The notes under the pieces were generated by a model. It did not search any database and was not told the origin of the DNA. It saw nothing but the letters and a program-made list of their open reading frames with translations. The translations under genes were made by a program, and so were the position numbers. DNA of 64,000 bases from Rhizobium sp. CCGE531 (GTDB taxonomy: Bacteria > Pseudomonadota > Alphaproteobacteria > Rhizobiales > Rhizobiaceae): NCBI RefSeq assembly GCF_003627795.1, contig NZ_CP032684.1, positions 1,465,001 through 1,529,000 on the forward strand. The letters are read 5' to 3'. This document shows positions 57,383 through 64,000 of this stretch, piece after piece (the stretch's first letter is position 1; each line of letters begins with the position of its first letter).

Positions 57383-58705
57383 ATGCGTCTGTCTCGTTAC
57401 TTCATGCCCATTCTGAAGGAAAATCCTAAGGAGGCTGAAATTGTTTCCCATCGGCTCATGCTGCGCACCGGCATGATCCGTCAGCAGTCGCAGGGCATCT
57501 ATTCCTGGCTGCCATTGGGCAAGCGCGTGCTCGACAAGGTCAACAAGATCATCCGCGAGGAGCAGAACCGTGCCGGCGCCATCGAGCTCTCGATGCCGAC
57601 GCTGCAGTCCGCCGAGCTTTGGCAGGAAAGCGGCCGCTACGACGCTTACGGCAAGGAGATGCTGCGCATCAAGGACCGGCAGGACCGACCGATGCTCTAC
57701 GGCCCGACCAACGAGGAGATGATCACCGACATCTTCCGGTCCTACGTCAAGTCCTACAAGGACCTGCCGCTGAACCTCTATCATATCCAGCTGAAGTTCC
57801 GCGATGAAATCCGCCCGCGTTTCGGCACGATGCGCTCGCGCGAATTCATGATGAAGGATGCCTATTCTTTCGATCTGACGCAGGAAGGCGCTGTGATTGC
57901 CTACAACAAGATGTTCACGGCATATCTGCGTACCTTCGATCGCCTCGGTCTCAGGGCGATCCCGATGCGCGCCGATACCGGTCCGATCGGCGGCAATCTC
58001 AGCCACGAATTCATCATTCTCGCCGATACCGGCGAGTCCGAAGTCTTCTGCCACAAGGATTTCGTCAATTTTGACATTCCCGGCGAAGATACGAATTTCG
58101 ATGATGTTGCCGGCCTCAAGGGCATCTTCGACAAGTGGACCTCGCTTTATGCGGCCACCTCCGAAATGCACGACGAAGCCGCCTTCAATGCTATTCCGGA
58201 AGGCGAGCGCCTCTCCGCGCGCGGTATCGAGGTCGGTCACATCTTCTATTTCGGCACGAAATACTCCGAGCCGATGGGCGCCAAGGTGCAGGGTCCGGAC
58301 GGCAAGGAACATCCTGTCCACATGGGATCTTACGGTATCGGCCCGACCCGCCTTGTTCCCGCCATCATCGAAGCATCGCATGATGAGAACGGAATCATCT
58401 GGCCGGATTCGGTCGCGCCGTTTGATGTCGTGGTGATCAATATGAAGGCCGGCGATCAGGCTTGTGATGACGCTTGTGAAACGGTCTATGCCGCGCTGTC
58501 GAAGGCCGGCAGTGACGTGCTCTACGACGATCGTGACGAGCGCGCCGGAACGAAGTTCGCGACCGCCGATCTGATCGGCGTGCCGGTACAGATCATCGTC
58601 GGCCCGCGTTCGATCGCGAGCGGCGAAGTAGAAGTGAAGGACCGCAAGACCGGCGCTCGCGAGACGATGACGGTCGAGGCGGCGATCAAGCGGCTGGCCG
58701 GCTGA
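57383..58705 (+). CDS. proS: Prolyl-tRNA synthetase (short form)
   Basis: 440 residues, well short of the roughly 570 of E. coli ProS because the insertion editing domain is absent; motif 2 ([18 protein letters not shown]) is followed closely by [22 protein letters not shown] class II sequence. Motif 3 is [14 protein letters not shown] and the anticodon-binding domain ends AIKRLAG. Alphaproteobacterial ProRS normally lacks editing and relies on free-standing ProXp/YbaK-type deacylases. Start [15 protein letters not shown] is the family N-terminus. lolC follows after 26 bases. Confidence 0.96.
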   Translation: MRLSRYFMPILKENPKEAEIVSHRLMLRTGMIRQQSQGIYSWLPLGKRVLDKVNKIIREEQNRAGAIELSMPTLQSAELWQESGRYDAYGKEMLRIKDRQDRPMLYGPTNEEMITDIFRSYVKSYKDLPLNLYHIQLKFRDEIRPRFGTMRSREFMMKDAYSFDLTQEGAVIAYNKMFTAYLRTFDRLGLRAIPMRADTGPIGGNLSHEFIILADTGESEVFCHKDFVNFDIPGEDTNFDDVAGLKGIFDKWTSLYAATSEMHDEAAFNAIPEGERLSARGIEVGHIFYFGTKYSEPMGAKVQGPDGKEHPVHMGSYGIGPTRLVPAIIEASHDENGIIWPDSVAPFDVVVINMKAGDQACDDACETVYAALSKAGSDVLYDDRDERAGTKFATADLIGVPVQIIVGPRSIASGEVEVKDRKTGARETMTVEAAIKRLAG

Positions 58706-58731
58706 TCGGCGATAGATAGGATGGAAGGCGA

Positions 58732-60042
58732 ATGGCGGTGAGTGCGGCAGTGGAACAGCAGGAAAATTCGTTCAAGGCCGGCCCATCGTCTCGTCCGTTT
58801 TCCGGATTCGAACGGCTTGTCGCCTGGCGCTATCTTCGCTCCCGGCGCAAGGAGGCTTCGATTTCGGTCATTGCCGGCTTCTCGCTGATCGGCATCATGC
58901 TGGGCGTCGCGGCGCTGATCATCGTCATGGCCGTCATGAACGGTTTCCGCGCCGAACTCTTCAAGCAGATCCTCGGCTTCAACGGTCATGTCGTTGTACA
59001 GCCTATCGATTCGCCGCTGAATGATTATGCCGAGCTGGCAAAGAAGTTTGCTGCCGTCTCCGGCGTCACCATGGCCTTGCCGTTGGTCGAGGGCGAGACG
59101 CTTGCCTCCGGCCGCGGTGGCTCAGGCACCGGCGCCCTGGTGCGCGGTATCCGCGCGGAGGATCTGACGAAGCTCAAAACCGTTTCGGATCACATCGTTT
59201 CCGGTGACATGGTCGGCTTCGCGTCGGGGCAGGGCGTGCTGATCGGCAGCCGTCTCGCGCGGCAATTGGGCCTGACGGTCGGCGATCAGATTACGTTGAC
59301 GGCGCCGGACGGCGATGTCACACCCTTCGGCGTCAATCCGCGCGTCAAGGCATACACGATCGCGGGTCTCTTCGAAGTCGGCATGTCGGAATATGATTCC
59401 TCCGTCGTCTTCATGCCGCTGGAGGAAGCACAGGTCTTCTTCAACGCCGAAGGCATCGTCGAGAAAATCGAACTTTTCATCACCAATCCGGACGATGTAG
59501 ACGAGCTGAGGCCGAAGATCGAGGAAGCAGCTGGGCGTCAGATCTTCCTGACCGACTGGCGGCAGGTCAACGCCACCTTCTTCTCGGCTTTGCAGGTCGA
59601 GCGCAACACCATGTTCATGATCCTGACGCTGATCGTCCTCGTCGCCGCCTTGAACATCATCTCCGGCCTGATCATGCTGGTGAAGGATAAGGGCAGCGAT
59701 ATCGCCATCCTGCGCACCATGGGCGCGACGTCAGGCGCTATCATGCGCATCTTTTTCATGACGGGTGCGGCCATCGGCGTCGTCGGCACGCTTGCGGGTG
59801 TGATCCTCGGCGTCGTCGTCTGCTTGAACATCGAGTCCATCCGTCAGTTCTTCTCCTGGATTTCGGGCACCGTGATCTTCAATCCGGAAGTCTATTTCCT
59901 CAGCAAATTGCCGGCCCAGATGAATCTCGGCGAGACCGTCTCCGTCGTCGTGATGGCGCTGACACTTTCCTTCCTTGCTACGATCTTTCCGGCCTGGCGT
60001 GCCTCGCGGCTCGATCCGGTGCAGGCGCTGCGCTACGAATAA
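58732..60042 (+). CDS. lolC: LolC/E-type lipoprotein-releasing permease
   Basis: 436 residues. One N-terminal membrane segment near residue 45-70 ([20 protein letters not shown]), a periplasmic domain, and three C-terminal segments with the FtsX-like region [21 protein letters not shown] and [18 protein letters not shown] at the end. In alphaproteobacteria a single LolC/E-like protein is thought to form a homodimer with LolD. It extracts outer-membrane lipoproteins from the inner membrane. GGAAGGCGA precedes the ATG; lolD follows 14 bases later. Confidence 0.93.
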   Translation: MAVSAAVEQQENSFKAGPSSRPFSGFERLVAWRYLRSRRKEASISVIAGFSLIGIMLGVAALIIVMAVMNGFRAELFKQILGFNGHVVVQPIDSPLNDYAELAKKFAAVSGVTMALPLVEGETLASGRGGSGTGALVRGIRAEDLTKLKTVSDHIVSGDMVGFASGQGVLIGSRLARQLGLTVGDQITLTAPDGDVTPFGVNPRVKAYTIAGLFEVGMSEYDSSVVFMPLEEAQVFFNAEGIVEKIELFITNPDDVDELRPKIEEAAGRQIFLTDWRQVNATFFSALQVERNTMFMILTLIVLVAALNIISGLIMLVKDKGSDIAILRTMGATSGAIMRIFFMTGAAIGVVGTLAGVILGVVVCLNIESIRQFFSWISGTVIFNPEVYFLSKLPAQMNLGETVSVVVMALTLSFLATIFPAWRASRLDPVQALRYE

Positions 60043-60056
60043 GGAATCCGCATTTG

Positions 60057-60740
60057 ATGAAACGCAACGTCGTTCTCCAGCTCTCGGGCGTGGAGCGTCA
60101 TTACGGGCACGGTGAGACGCGGCTGTCGATCCTGAAGAGGGCCGATTTTGCCTTGCACAGCGGCGAGATCGTCGCGCTGGTGGCGCCTTCAGGCACGGGC
60201 AAGTCGACGCTGCTGCATGTGGCCGGCCTGCTGGAGCATCCCGATGGTGGTGAGGTGGTCGTCAACGGCCAGGCCTGCGAAGCCTTGTCCGATGAAAAGC
60301 GCACGGCCGTGCGCCGCGGCGAGATCGGTTTCGTCTATCAGTTCCATCATCTGTTGCCCGAGTTCTCAGCGCTCGAAAACATCATGATGCCGCAGCTCAT
60401 TTCCGGCCTTTCGCGCAAGGATGCAAGCGCGCGCGCCGCCCAGCTTCTCGACTACATGCGTATCGGTCACCGCGCCGATCATCGCCCGGCCGAACTGTCC
60501 GGCGGCGAGCAGCAGCGCGTCGCGATCGCCCGCGCCGTCGCCAACGCCCCGCTGGTGCTGTTGGCGGACGAGCCGACCGGCAACCTCGATCCAGCGACCG
60601 CGCATTACGTCTTCGATGCGCTGGAAGCGCTGGTGCGTCAATCGGGTCTTGCGGCCCTGATCGCCACCCACAATCACGAACTCGCCGCCCGCATGGATCG
60701 CCGCGTCACCCTGAGCGACGGCAAGGTGGTCGAGGTTTGA
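60057..60740 (+). CDS. lolD: LolD, lipoprotein-releasing ABC ATPase
   Basis: 227 residues from ATG 60057 (AAGGAA ten bases before); a TTG at 60054 adds one residue. Walker [13 protein letters not shown], signature [14 protein letters not shown], Walker [13 protein letters not shown] and a switch histidine in IATHNHELA are intact. MacB/LolD subfamily. Ends seven bases from the convergent DUF5680 gene. Confidence 0.95.
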   Translation: MKRNVVLQLSGVERHYGHGETRLSILKRADFALHSGEIVALVAPSGTGKSTLLHVAGLLEHPDGGEVVVNGQACEALSDEKRTAVRRGEIGFVYQFHHLLPEFSALENIMMPQLISGLSRKDASARAAQLLDYMRIGHRADHRPAELSGGEQQRVAIARAVANAPLVLLADEPTGNLDPATAHYVFDALEALVRQSGLAALIATHNHELAARMDRRVTLSDGKVVEV

Positions 60741-60747
60741 TTGCTCG

Positions 60748-61215
60748 CTACGAAACGATCAGGCCACCACGATAATCCAGTTCGTAGGCCTTGCGCTCCC
60801 CGACCATGATTGCCTCATGGCCGATGAAGTGGTGGCAATCGCCCGTGCTGCGATCGATATAGCGACCATAGGCGTGCTCGAACTCGAAGCCGCCGAGAAA
60901 GCGCTTTTCATCCAGATAGAGGCGCAGCAGCGCCGACTTGATGACCATGCCGGCGCGGGTGCCGTCGATCAGATCTGGCTCGATGATATGGCCGAAATAA
61001 TTCATGGCCCAGACTGGCTCGTCGTCATGCCAGACCAGTTCTTGTCCGGCGAAATCCGTGCCGCCGAAATAGCTGTCGAGATAGCGCCAGCGGCCGTTTG
61101 CGTAGCCGATGTCATGCGACCCGCTGCGGCAGGACGGCAGCCTCTCGCCATCGCCGACATAGGTCTCCGCCTTGGCGATGACAATAAAACCGTTCAGCTC
61201 GGCAAGATCCGGCAT
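60748..61215 (-). CDS. DUF5680 domain protein, possible SOS gene
   Basis: 155 residues from ATG 61215, with GGAGAGGG six bases before it on the minus strand. The whole protein is one DUF5680 domain: the conserved pattern AETYVGDG, SGSHDIGYANGRWRYLDSYF, GGTDFAGQELVW and WAMNYFGHI. In other bacteria this domain often follows a helix-turn-helix; here it is alone. Function unknown. About 57 bases upstream lies a perfect GTTC-N7-GTTC box, the alphaproteobacterial LexA site, in the orientation where the second GTTC is part of a TTGTTC -35-like hexamer. Convergent with lolD. Confidence 0.8.
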   Translation of the reverse strand: MPDLAELNGFIVIAKAETYVGDGERLPSCRSGSHDIGYANGRWRYLDSYFGGTDFAGQELVWHDDEPVWAMNYFGHIIEPDLIDGTRAGMVIKSALLRLYLDEKRFLGGFEFEHAYGRYIDRSTGDCHHFIGHEAIMVGERKAYELDYRGGLIVS

Positions 61216-61271
61216 GACCCTCTCCAGTTTTGATGAGTGGGCACGATGCCATTCAATGCGCTGGTTGTAAA

Positions 61272-61286
61272 GAACAAAAAGAGAAC
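61272..61286 (-). promoter_or_regulatory. Candidate LexA (SOS) box upstream of the DUF5680 gene
   Basis: Minus strand GTTC-TCTTTTT-GTTC, an exact match to the alphaproteobacterial GTTC-N7-GTTC direct-repeat SOS box with a T-rich spacer. It lies 57-71 bases before the start codon at 61215, inside the only non-coding stretch between two minus-strand genes. Confidence 0.65.
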
Positions 61287-61294
61287 AAACTGGA

Positions 61295-61888
61295 TTAATG
61301 GCCGCTTTCGCAGGCTTTCTGGCCCAAATCGTCCTGCCAATCCTGAATGTTGACGGTCCTCGCTTCGGCCTTCAGCGTCTTGCCGTCCTTCGTCACCTTG
61401 CCGGTCAATACGTTATAGTCGCAGGTGTGACTGTTGTCCGGTTCGAGTGTATCGCGGGAACCATAGGTGTAACCGGCCACCACGAAGTTGCTGTTGCGAT
61501 AGGCAAGCGTCAGCGTCTGTTGCCAGCGATCACGACCGATGGCGTCGTTCTGCGAGGCGATCGCGAGAGAACCGTTCGGCAAGGCTGAAATCGAGGGTTC
61601 CTGGCCGACCATCCCACCAGGCTCGACGCTGCCCCATATTTTGTTCGGAGCGCTTACGGCGAGCTTCAGCAAGGAGTGTTCGTCATCGCGCAGGTAGATA
61701 TGGATGCCGATCGGATTATCGGCCTGATCGTCCGAGGCGGGCGCCACCAGAAGGGCGAGATCCGGTTTGCCGTCCTTGTTCCAGTCGCCGATCGCGGCAT
61801 CGATGATGCGGCCGGGCGCGCCGGCGTCTTCGGCGCGGGCCGTGGTTGCAAGCGAAAGCAGAATGAGAGCGCAGGCAAGTAATTTCAT
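61295..61888 (-). CDS. Exported protein with one FG-GAP/VCBS-like calcium motif
   Basis: 197 residues from ATG 61888, with GGGAGATCACG-type purines upstream on the minus strand. Signal peptide MKLLACALILLSLATTARA with a cleavage site after ARA, so periplasmic or secreted. Near the mature N-terminus is GDWNKDGKPDLALLV, a DxNxDGxxD calcium-binding loop as in FG-GAP/VCBS repeats, but only one is visible. A C-terminal pair of cysteines (DNSHTCDYN, LGQKACESGH) may form a disulphide. No enzyme family recognised. It sits between two LexA-type boxes and may be transcribed from the one at 61993-62007, read on the minus strand as GTTC-N7-GTTC. Confidence 0.8.
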   Translation of the reverse strand: MKLLACALILLSLATTARAEDAGAPGRIIDAAIGDWNKDGKPDLALLVAPASDDQADNPIGIHIYLRDDEHSLLKLAVSAPNKIWGSVEPGGMVGQEPSISALPNGSLAIASQNDAIGRDRWQQTLTLAYRNSNFVVAGYTYGSRDTLEPDNSHTCDYNVLTGKVTKDGKTLKAEARTVNIQDWQDDLGQKACESGH

Positions 61889-61992
61889 CGTGATCTCCCT
61901 GTTCGCACCTCAATAGCGCCGGGCTGTTCCGGCGTCCATTGGAGAGCGAGAAAGTCGCGTGATGAAATTTATTGATGCTGCTATTGACTCTG

Positions 61993-62007
61993 GAACAAAA
62001 ATGGAAC
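61993..62007. promoter_or_regulatory. Candidate LexA (SOS) box between divergent genes
   Basis: GAAC-AAAAATG-GAAC on the plus strand, GTTC-CATTTTT-GTTC on the minus strand: an exact SOS box. It overlaps TTGACT (61984-61989) for the plus side. On the minus side TTGTTC, 17 bases and TCAATA form a promoter for the exported protein. It lies 34 bases before the 28-residue peptide gene. Confidence 0.7.
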
Positions 62008-62040
62008 AAAAAAGAAACATAACGAGTAAGGAGCGCGTAA

Positions 62041-62127
62041 ATGACCGATATCATTCGAGACGTTGCAGCATTCACCTCCATCGTCATGTTCGTTGCCAGC
62101 TTTTCCCTCATCATGATGGCGATGTGA
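62041..62127 (+). CDS. 28-residue membrane peptide, possible SidA-like SOS division inhibitor
   Basis: ATG 62041 to TGA 62127, too short for normal gene finding. AAGGAG at 62028-62033 lies seven bases before the start, an ideal ribosome site. A polar N-terminus of about nine residues (MTDIIRDVA) is followed by one hydrophobic helix (AFTSIVMFVASFSLIMMAM) that runs to the end. A LexA-type box lies 34 bases upstream and a hairpin 25 bases downstream. In Caulobacter the LexA-regulated SidA is a 29-residue inner-membrane peptide that blocks division through FtsW. The match here is in size, topology and control only; sequence homology was not tested. Confidence 0.6.
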   Translation: MTDIIRDVAAFTSIVMFVASFSLIMMAM

Positions 62128-62151
62128 GTTTTATCCCCTGTATGCACATGC

Positions 62152-62174
62152 TGCTCCCGCTTTTGATGGGAGCA
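62152..62174 (+). terminator. Hairpin after the small peptide gene
   Basis: TGCTCCC, nine-base loop, GGGAGCA. It starts 25 bases after the peptide stop and lies 70 bases before dnaE. The T run is poor (ACTTCTGGACTTT), so it is a weak or conditional terminator. Confidence 0.4.
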
Positions 62175-62244
62175 ACTTCTGGACTTTACGATCCGCAATG
62201 TCGAAAATGCAGCCGATTCATTTGGGCATGCGGAAGGGTTTGAG

Positions 62245-64000
62245 ATGGCGGATATGGGTGGCAGCGGCGCGGCGGCGCCGGCCGGCGAAATGCCGGAATT
62301 CGTGCACCTCAGGGTTCATTCCGCTTATTCCCTGCTAGAGGGCGCACTGCCGCTCAAGAAGATATTGGCCAAGGCTGCCAGCGACAGCCAGCCGGCCATC
62401 GCGATTACCGATACCAACAATCTTTTCGTTGCCCTCGAATTCTCGCAGAAGGCGGTGGACGAGGGTTTGCAGCCGATCATCGGCTGTCAGGTATCGATTG
62501 ACATGGAAGATGGTGGCGAGAGCGAGAAGCGGGGGCCGCAACAGGCGCTGGCCAAATTGCCGTCCATCGTGCTGCTTGCCGCCACGGAAGAAGGCTATGA
62601 ACGCCTGGTCGATCTGGTCAGCCGCGCCTATCTCGGCGGCGAAAGCAACGGCGCCATTCACATCACGAGCTCATGGTTGGAGGAGATCGGCACGGAGGGC
62701 ATGATCGCGTTGACCGGCTCGCTGACCGGCCCGGTCGATATGGCAATGAAGGAGGGACATGCGGCACAGGCGCTCTCCCGCCTGCTGACCCTGAAGCGGC
62801 TGTTCGGCGATCGGCTCTATCTCGAATTGCAGCGCCACGGCACCTATGATCGCCGCCACGAGCAGAAGATGATCGCGCTAGCTTACGAGCATGAGATTCC
62901 GCTGGTCGCGACCAACGAGGCCTTTTTCCCGACGCGTGACGATTACGACGCCCACGACGCGCTGATGGCGGTGGCTCATAACGCCATCGTCTCGGACGAC
63001 ACGCGTTTTCGCCTGACGCCGGATCATTATCTGAAGAGCCGTGCCGACATGGCGAAACTTTTCGCCAATCTGCCGGAGGCGCTGGAGAATACGGTCGAGA
63101 TTGCCCGCCGCTGCTCCTTCATCCTGAATACGCGCAAGCCGATCCTGCCGCGTTTCACCGGCGCCACCGATGATGCGGAGGAGGCCGAACGCGCCGAGAC
63201 GGCAGAGTTGCGCGCCCAGGCTATCGAGGGGCTTGACCAGCGTCTCGCCTCGCTCGGCATGGCGCCGGGCTACGAGGAGAAAGAATATCGCGAGCGGCTG
63301 GAATTCGAACTCAGCGTCATCGAGCGCATGAAATTCCCCGGCTACTTCCTGATCGTTGCCGACTTCATCAAATGGGCCAAGCGGCATGATATCCCGGTCG
63401 GCCCTGGCCGCGGCTCGGGCGCGGGCTCGCTGGTCGCCTATGCGCTCACCATCACCGACGTCGATCCGCTGCGCTTCTCGCTGCTTTTCGAGCGCTTTCT
63501 CAATCCCGAACGCGTTTCGATGCCGGACTTCGATATCGACTTCTGCCAGGACCGGCGTGAAGAAGTGATCCGCTACGTGCAAGCCAAATATGGCCGCGAG
63601 CAGGTGGCGCAGATTATTACCTTCGGTTCGCTGCAGGCGCGCGCCGCCCTTCGCGACGTCGGCCGCGTGCTCGAAATGCCCTATGGCCAGGTCGACAAGA
63701 TCTGCAAGCTGGTGCCGAACAATCCCGCCAACCCGACCCCGCTCAGCAAGGCGATCGAGGAGGAACCGCGTCTGCAGGAGGAGGCGGACAAGGAGCCGGT
63801 CGTTGCCCGGCTTCTCGACATCGCCCAGAAGATCGAAGGCCTCTATCGCCACGCCTCCACGCACGCCGCCGGCATCGTCATCGGCGACCGCCCGCTTTCG
63901 AAGCTGGTCCCGATGTATCGCGACCCGCGCTCCGACATGCCGGTCACGCAGTTCAACATGAAGTGGGTAGAGCAGGCCGGCCTCGTGAAGTTCGACTTCC
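62245..64000 (+). CDS. dnaE: DNA polymerase III alpha subunit (N-terminal part)
   Basis: 585 residues are visible; the gene leaves the window. ATG 62245 follows GGAAGGG; ATG 62254 or 62290 are less likely. The N-terminal PHP domain starts HLRVHSAYSLLEGALPL, with IAITDTNN. The polymerase palm follows with GPGRGSGAGSLVAYAL and the catalytic aspartates in MPDFDIDFCQDRR. This is the replicative DnaE1 type rather than the SOS polymerase DnaE2, which goes with imuA/imuB; none of those are next to it. The intact PHP and palm motifs support an active enzyme. Confidence 0.95.
   Translation, partial: MADMGGSGAAAPAGEMPEFVHLRVHSAYSLLEGALPLKKILAKAASDSQPAIAITDTNNLFVALEFSQKAVDEGLQPIIGCQVSIDMEDGGESEKRGPQQALAKLPSIVLLAATEEGYERLVDLVSRAYLGGESNGAIHITSSWLEEIGTEGMIALTGSLTGPVDMAMKEGHAAQALSRLLTLKRLFGDRLYLELQRHGTYDRRHEQKMIALAYEHEIPLVATNEAFFPTRDDYDAHDALMAVAHNAIVSDDTRFRLTPDHYLKSRADMAKLFANLPEALENTVEIARRCSFILNTRKPILPRFTGATDDAEEAERAETAELRAQAIEGLDQRLASLGMAPGYEEKEYRERLEFELSVIERMKFPGYFLIVADFIKWAKRHDIPVGPGRGSGAGSLVAYALTITDVDPLRFSLLFERFLNPERVSMPDFDIDFCQDRREEVIRYVQAKYGREQVAQIITFGSLQARAALRDVGRVLEMPYGQVDKICKLVPNNPANPTPLSKAIEEEPRLQEEADKEPVVARLLDIAQKIEGLYRHASTHAAGIVIGDRPLSKLVPMYRDPRSDMPVTQFNMKWVEQAGLVKFDF

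Noticed and set aside
1..64000. CRISPR arrays, insertion sequences, integrases, prophage genes
   Set aside because: No regularly spaced repeats, transposase or integrase motifs, or terminal inverted repeats with target duplications were seen.

Overview
The window is chromosomal DNA of a Rhizobiaceae alphaproteobacterium, most likely Rhizobium in the broad sense. The evidence is GC-rich codon usage, the chain clpX-lon-hupB, a nuoA-N operon with typical rhizobial orphan genes inserted, the chain birA-rnj-mce-proS-lolC-lolD-dnaE, and an rkp-1 type capsule/K-antigen locus. clpX is cut at the left edge and dnaE at the right edge.

Layout. 1-3.8 kb: end of clpX, lon and hupB, each closed by a clear intrinsic terminator. 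4.0-7.3 kb: small accessory genes (DHFR-like reductase, divergent HxlR regulator, SDR, aldo/keto reductase). 7.5-12.2 kb: a two-gene operon for a YhaO/YhaN (Mre11/Rad50-like) nuclease-ATPase pair. 12.2-20.9 kb, minus strand: a seven-gene surface-polysaccharide operon (methyltransferase, unknown protein, KpsE-like, KpsT-like ABC ATPase, second KpsE-like, GT-B-like protein, tandem GT2 protein). 21.5-35.8 kb, plus strand: an OPX outer-membrane lipoprotein, then rkpA (giant PKS/FAS), rkpG (AONS family), rkpH (ketosphinganine-reductase-like SDR), rkpI (LtaS/MdoB-like membrane transferase) and rkpJ (KpsS/LipB-like). 36.1-36.8 kb: tRNA-Val (minus) and two identical tRNA-Asp genes (plus). 37.0-53.4 kb: complex I operon with two non-nuo genes. 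53.4-56.8 kb: birA, rnj, mce and a DUF1467 gene. 57.4-60.7 kb: proS, lolC, lolD. 60.7-64 kb: a small block with two LexA-type boxes, then dnaE.

How the genes fit together. The two divergent polysaccharide operons probably make, lipid-modify and export one capsular polysaccharide. RkpA would build an acyl chain, RkpG would condense it with an amino acid, and RkpH would reduce the product. KpsE/KpsT/OPX proteins and RkpJ belong to the export apparatus. No KpsM-type permease is present in the window.

The least expected signals are: (1) two exact GTTC-N7-GTTC type SOS boxes about 720 bp apart beside dnaE, one of them directly upstream of an unannotated 28-residue membrane peptide with a perfect ribosome-binding site, an arrangement like the Caulobacter LexA-controlled division inhibitor SidA; (2) the PKS-AONS-KDSR lipid logic of rkpAGH joined to an LtaS-like transferase; (3) one helix-hairpin-helix module found both fused to NuoE and in a separate protein in the same nuo operon; (4) two KpsE paralogues around a single KpsT without KpsM. 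All functional statements come from reading motifs in the sequence; no database search was run.
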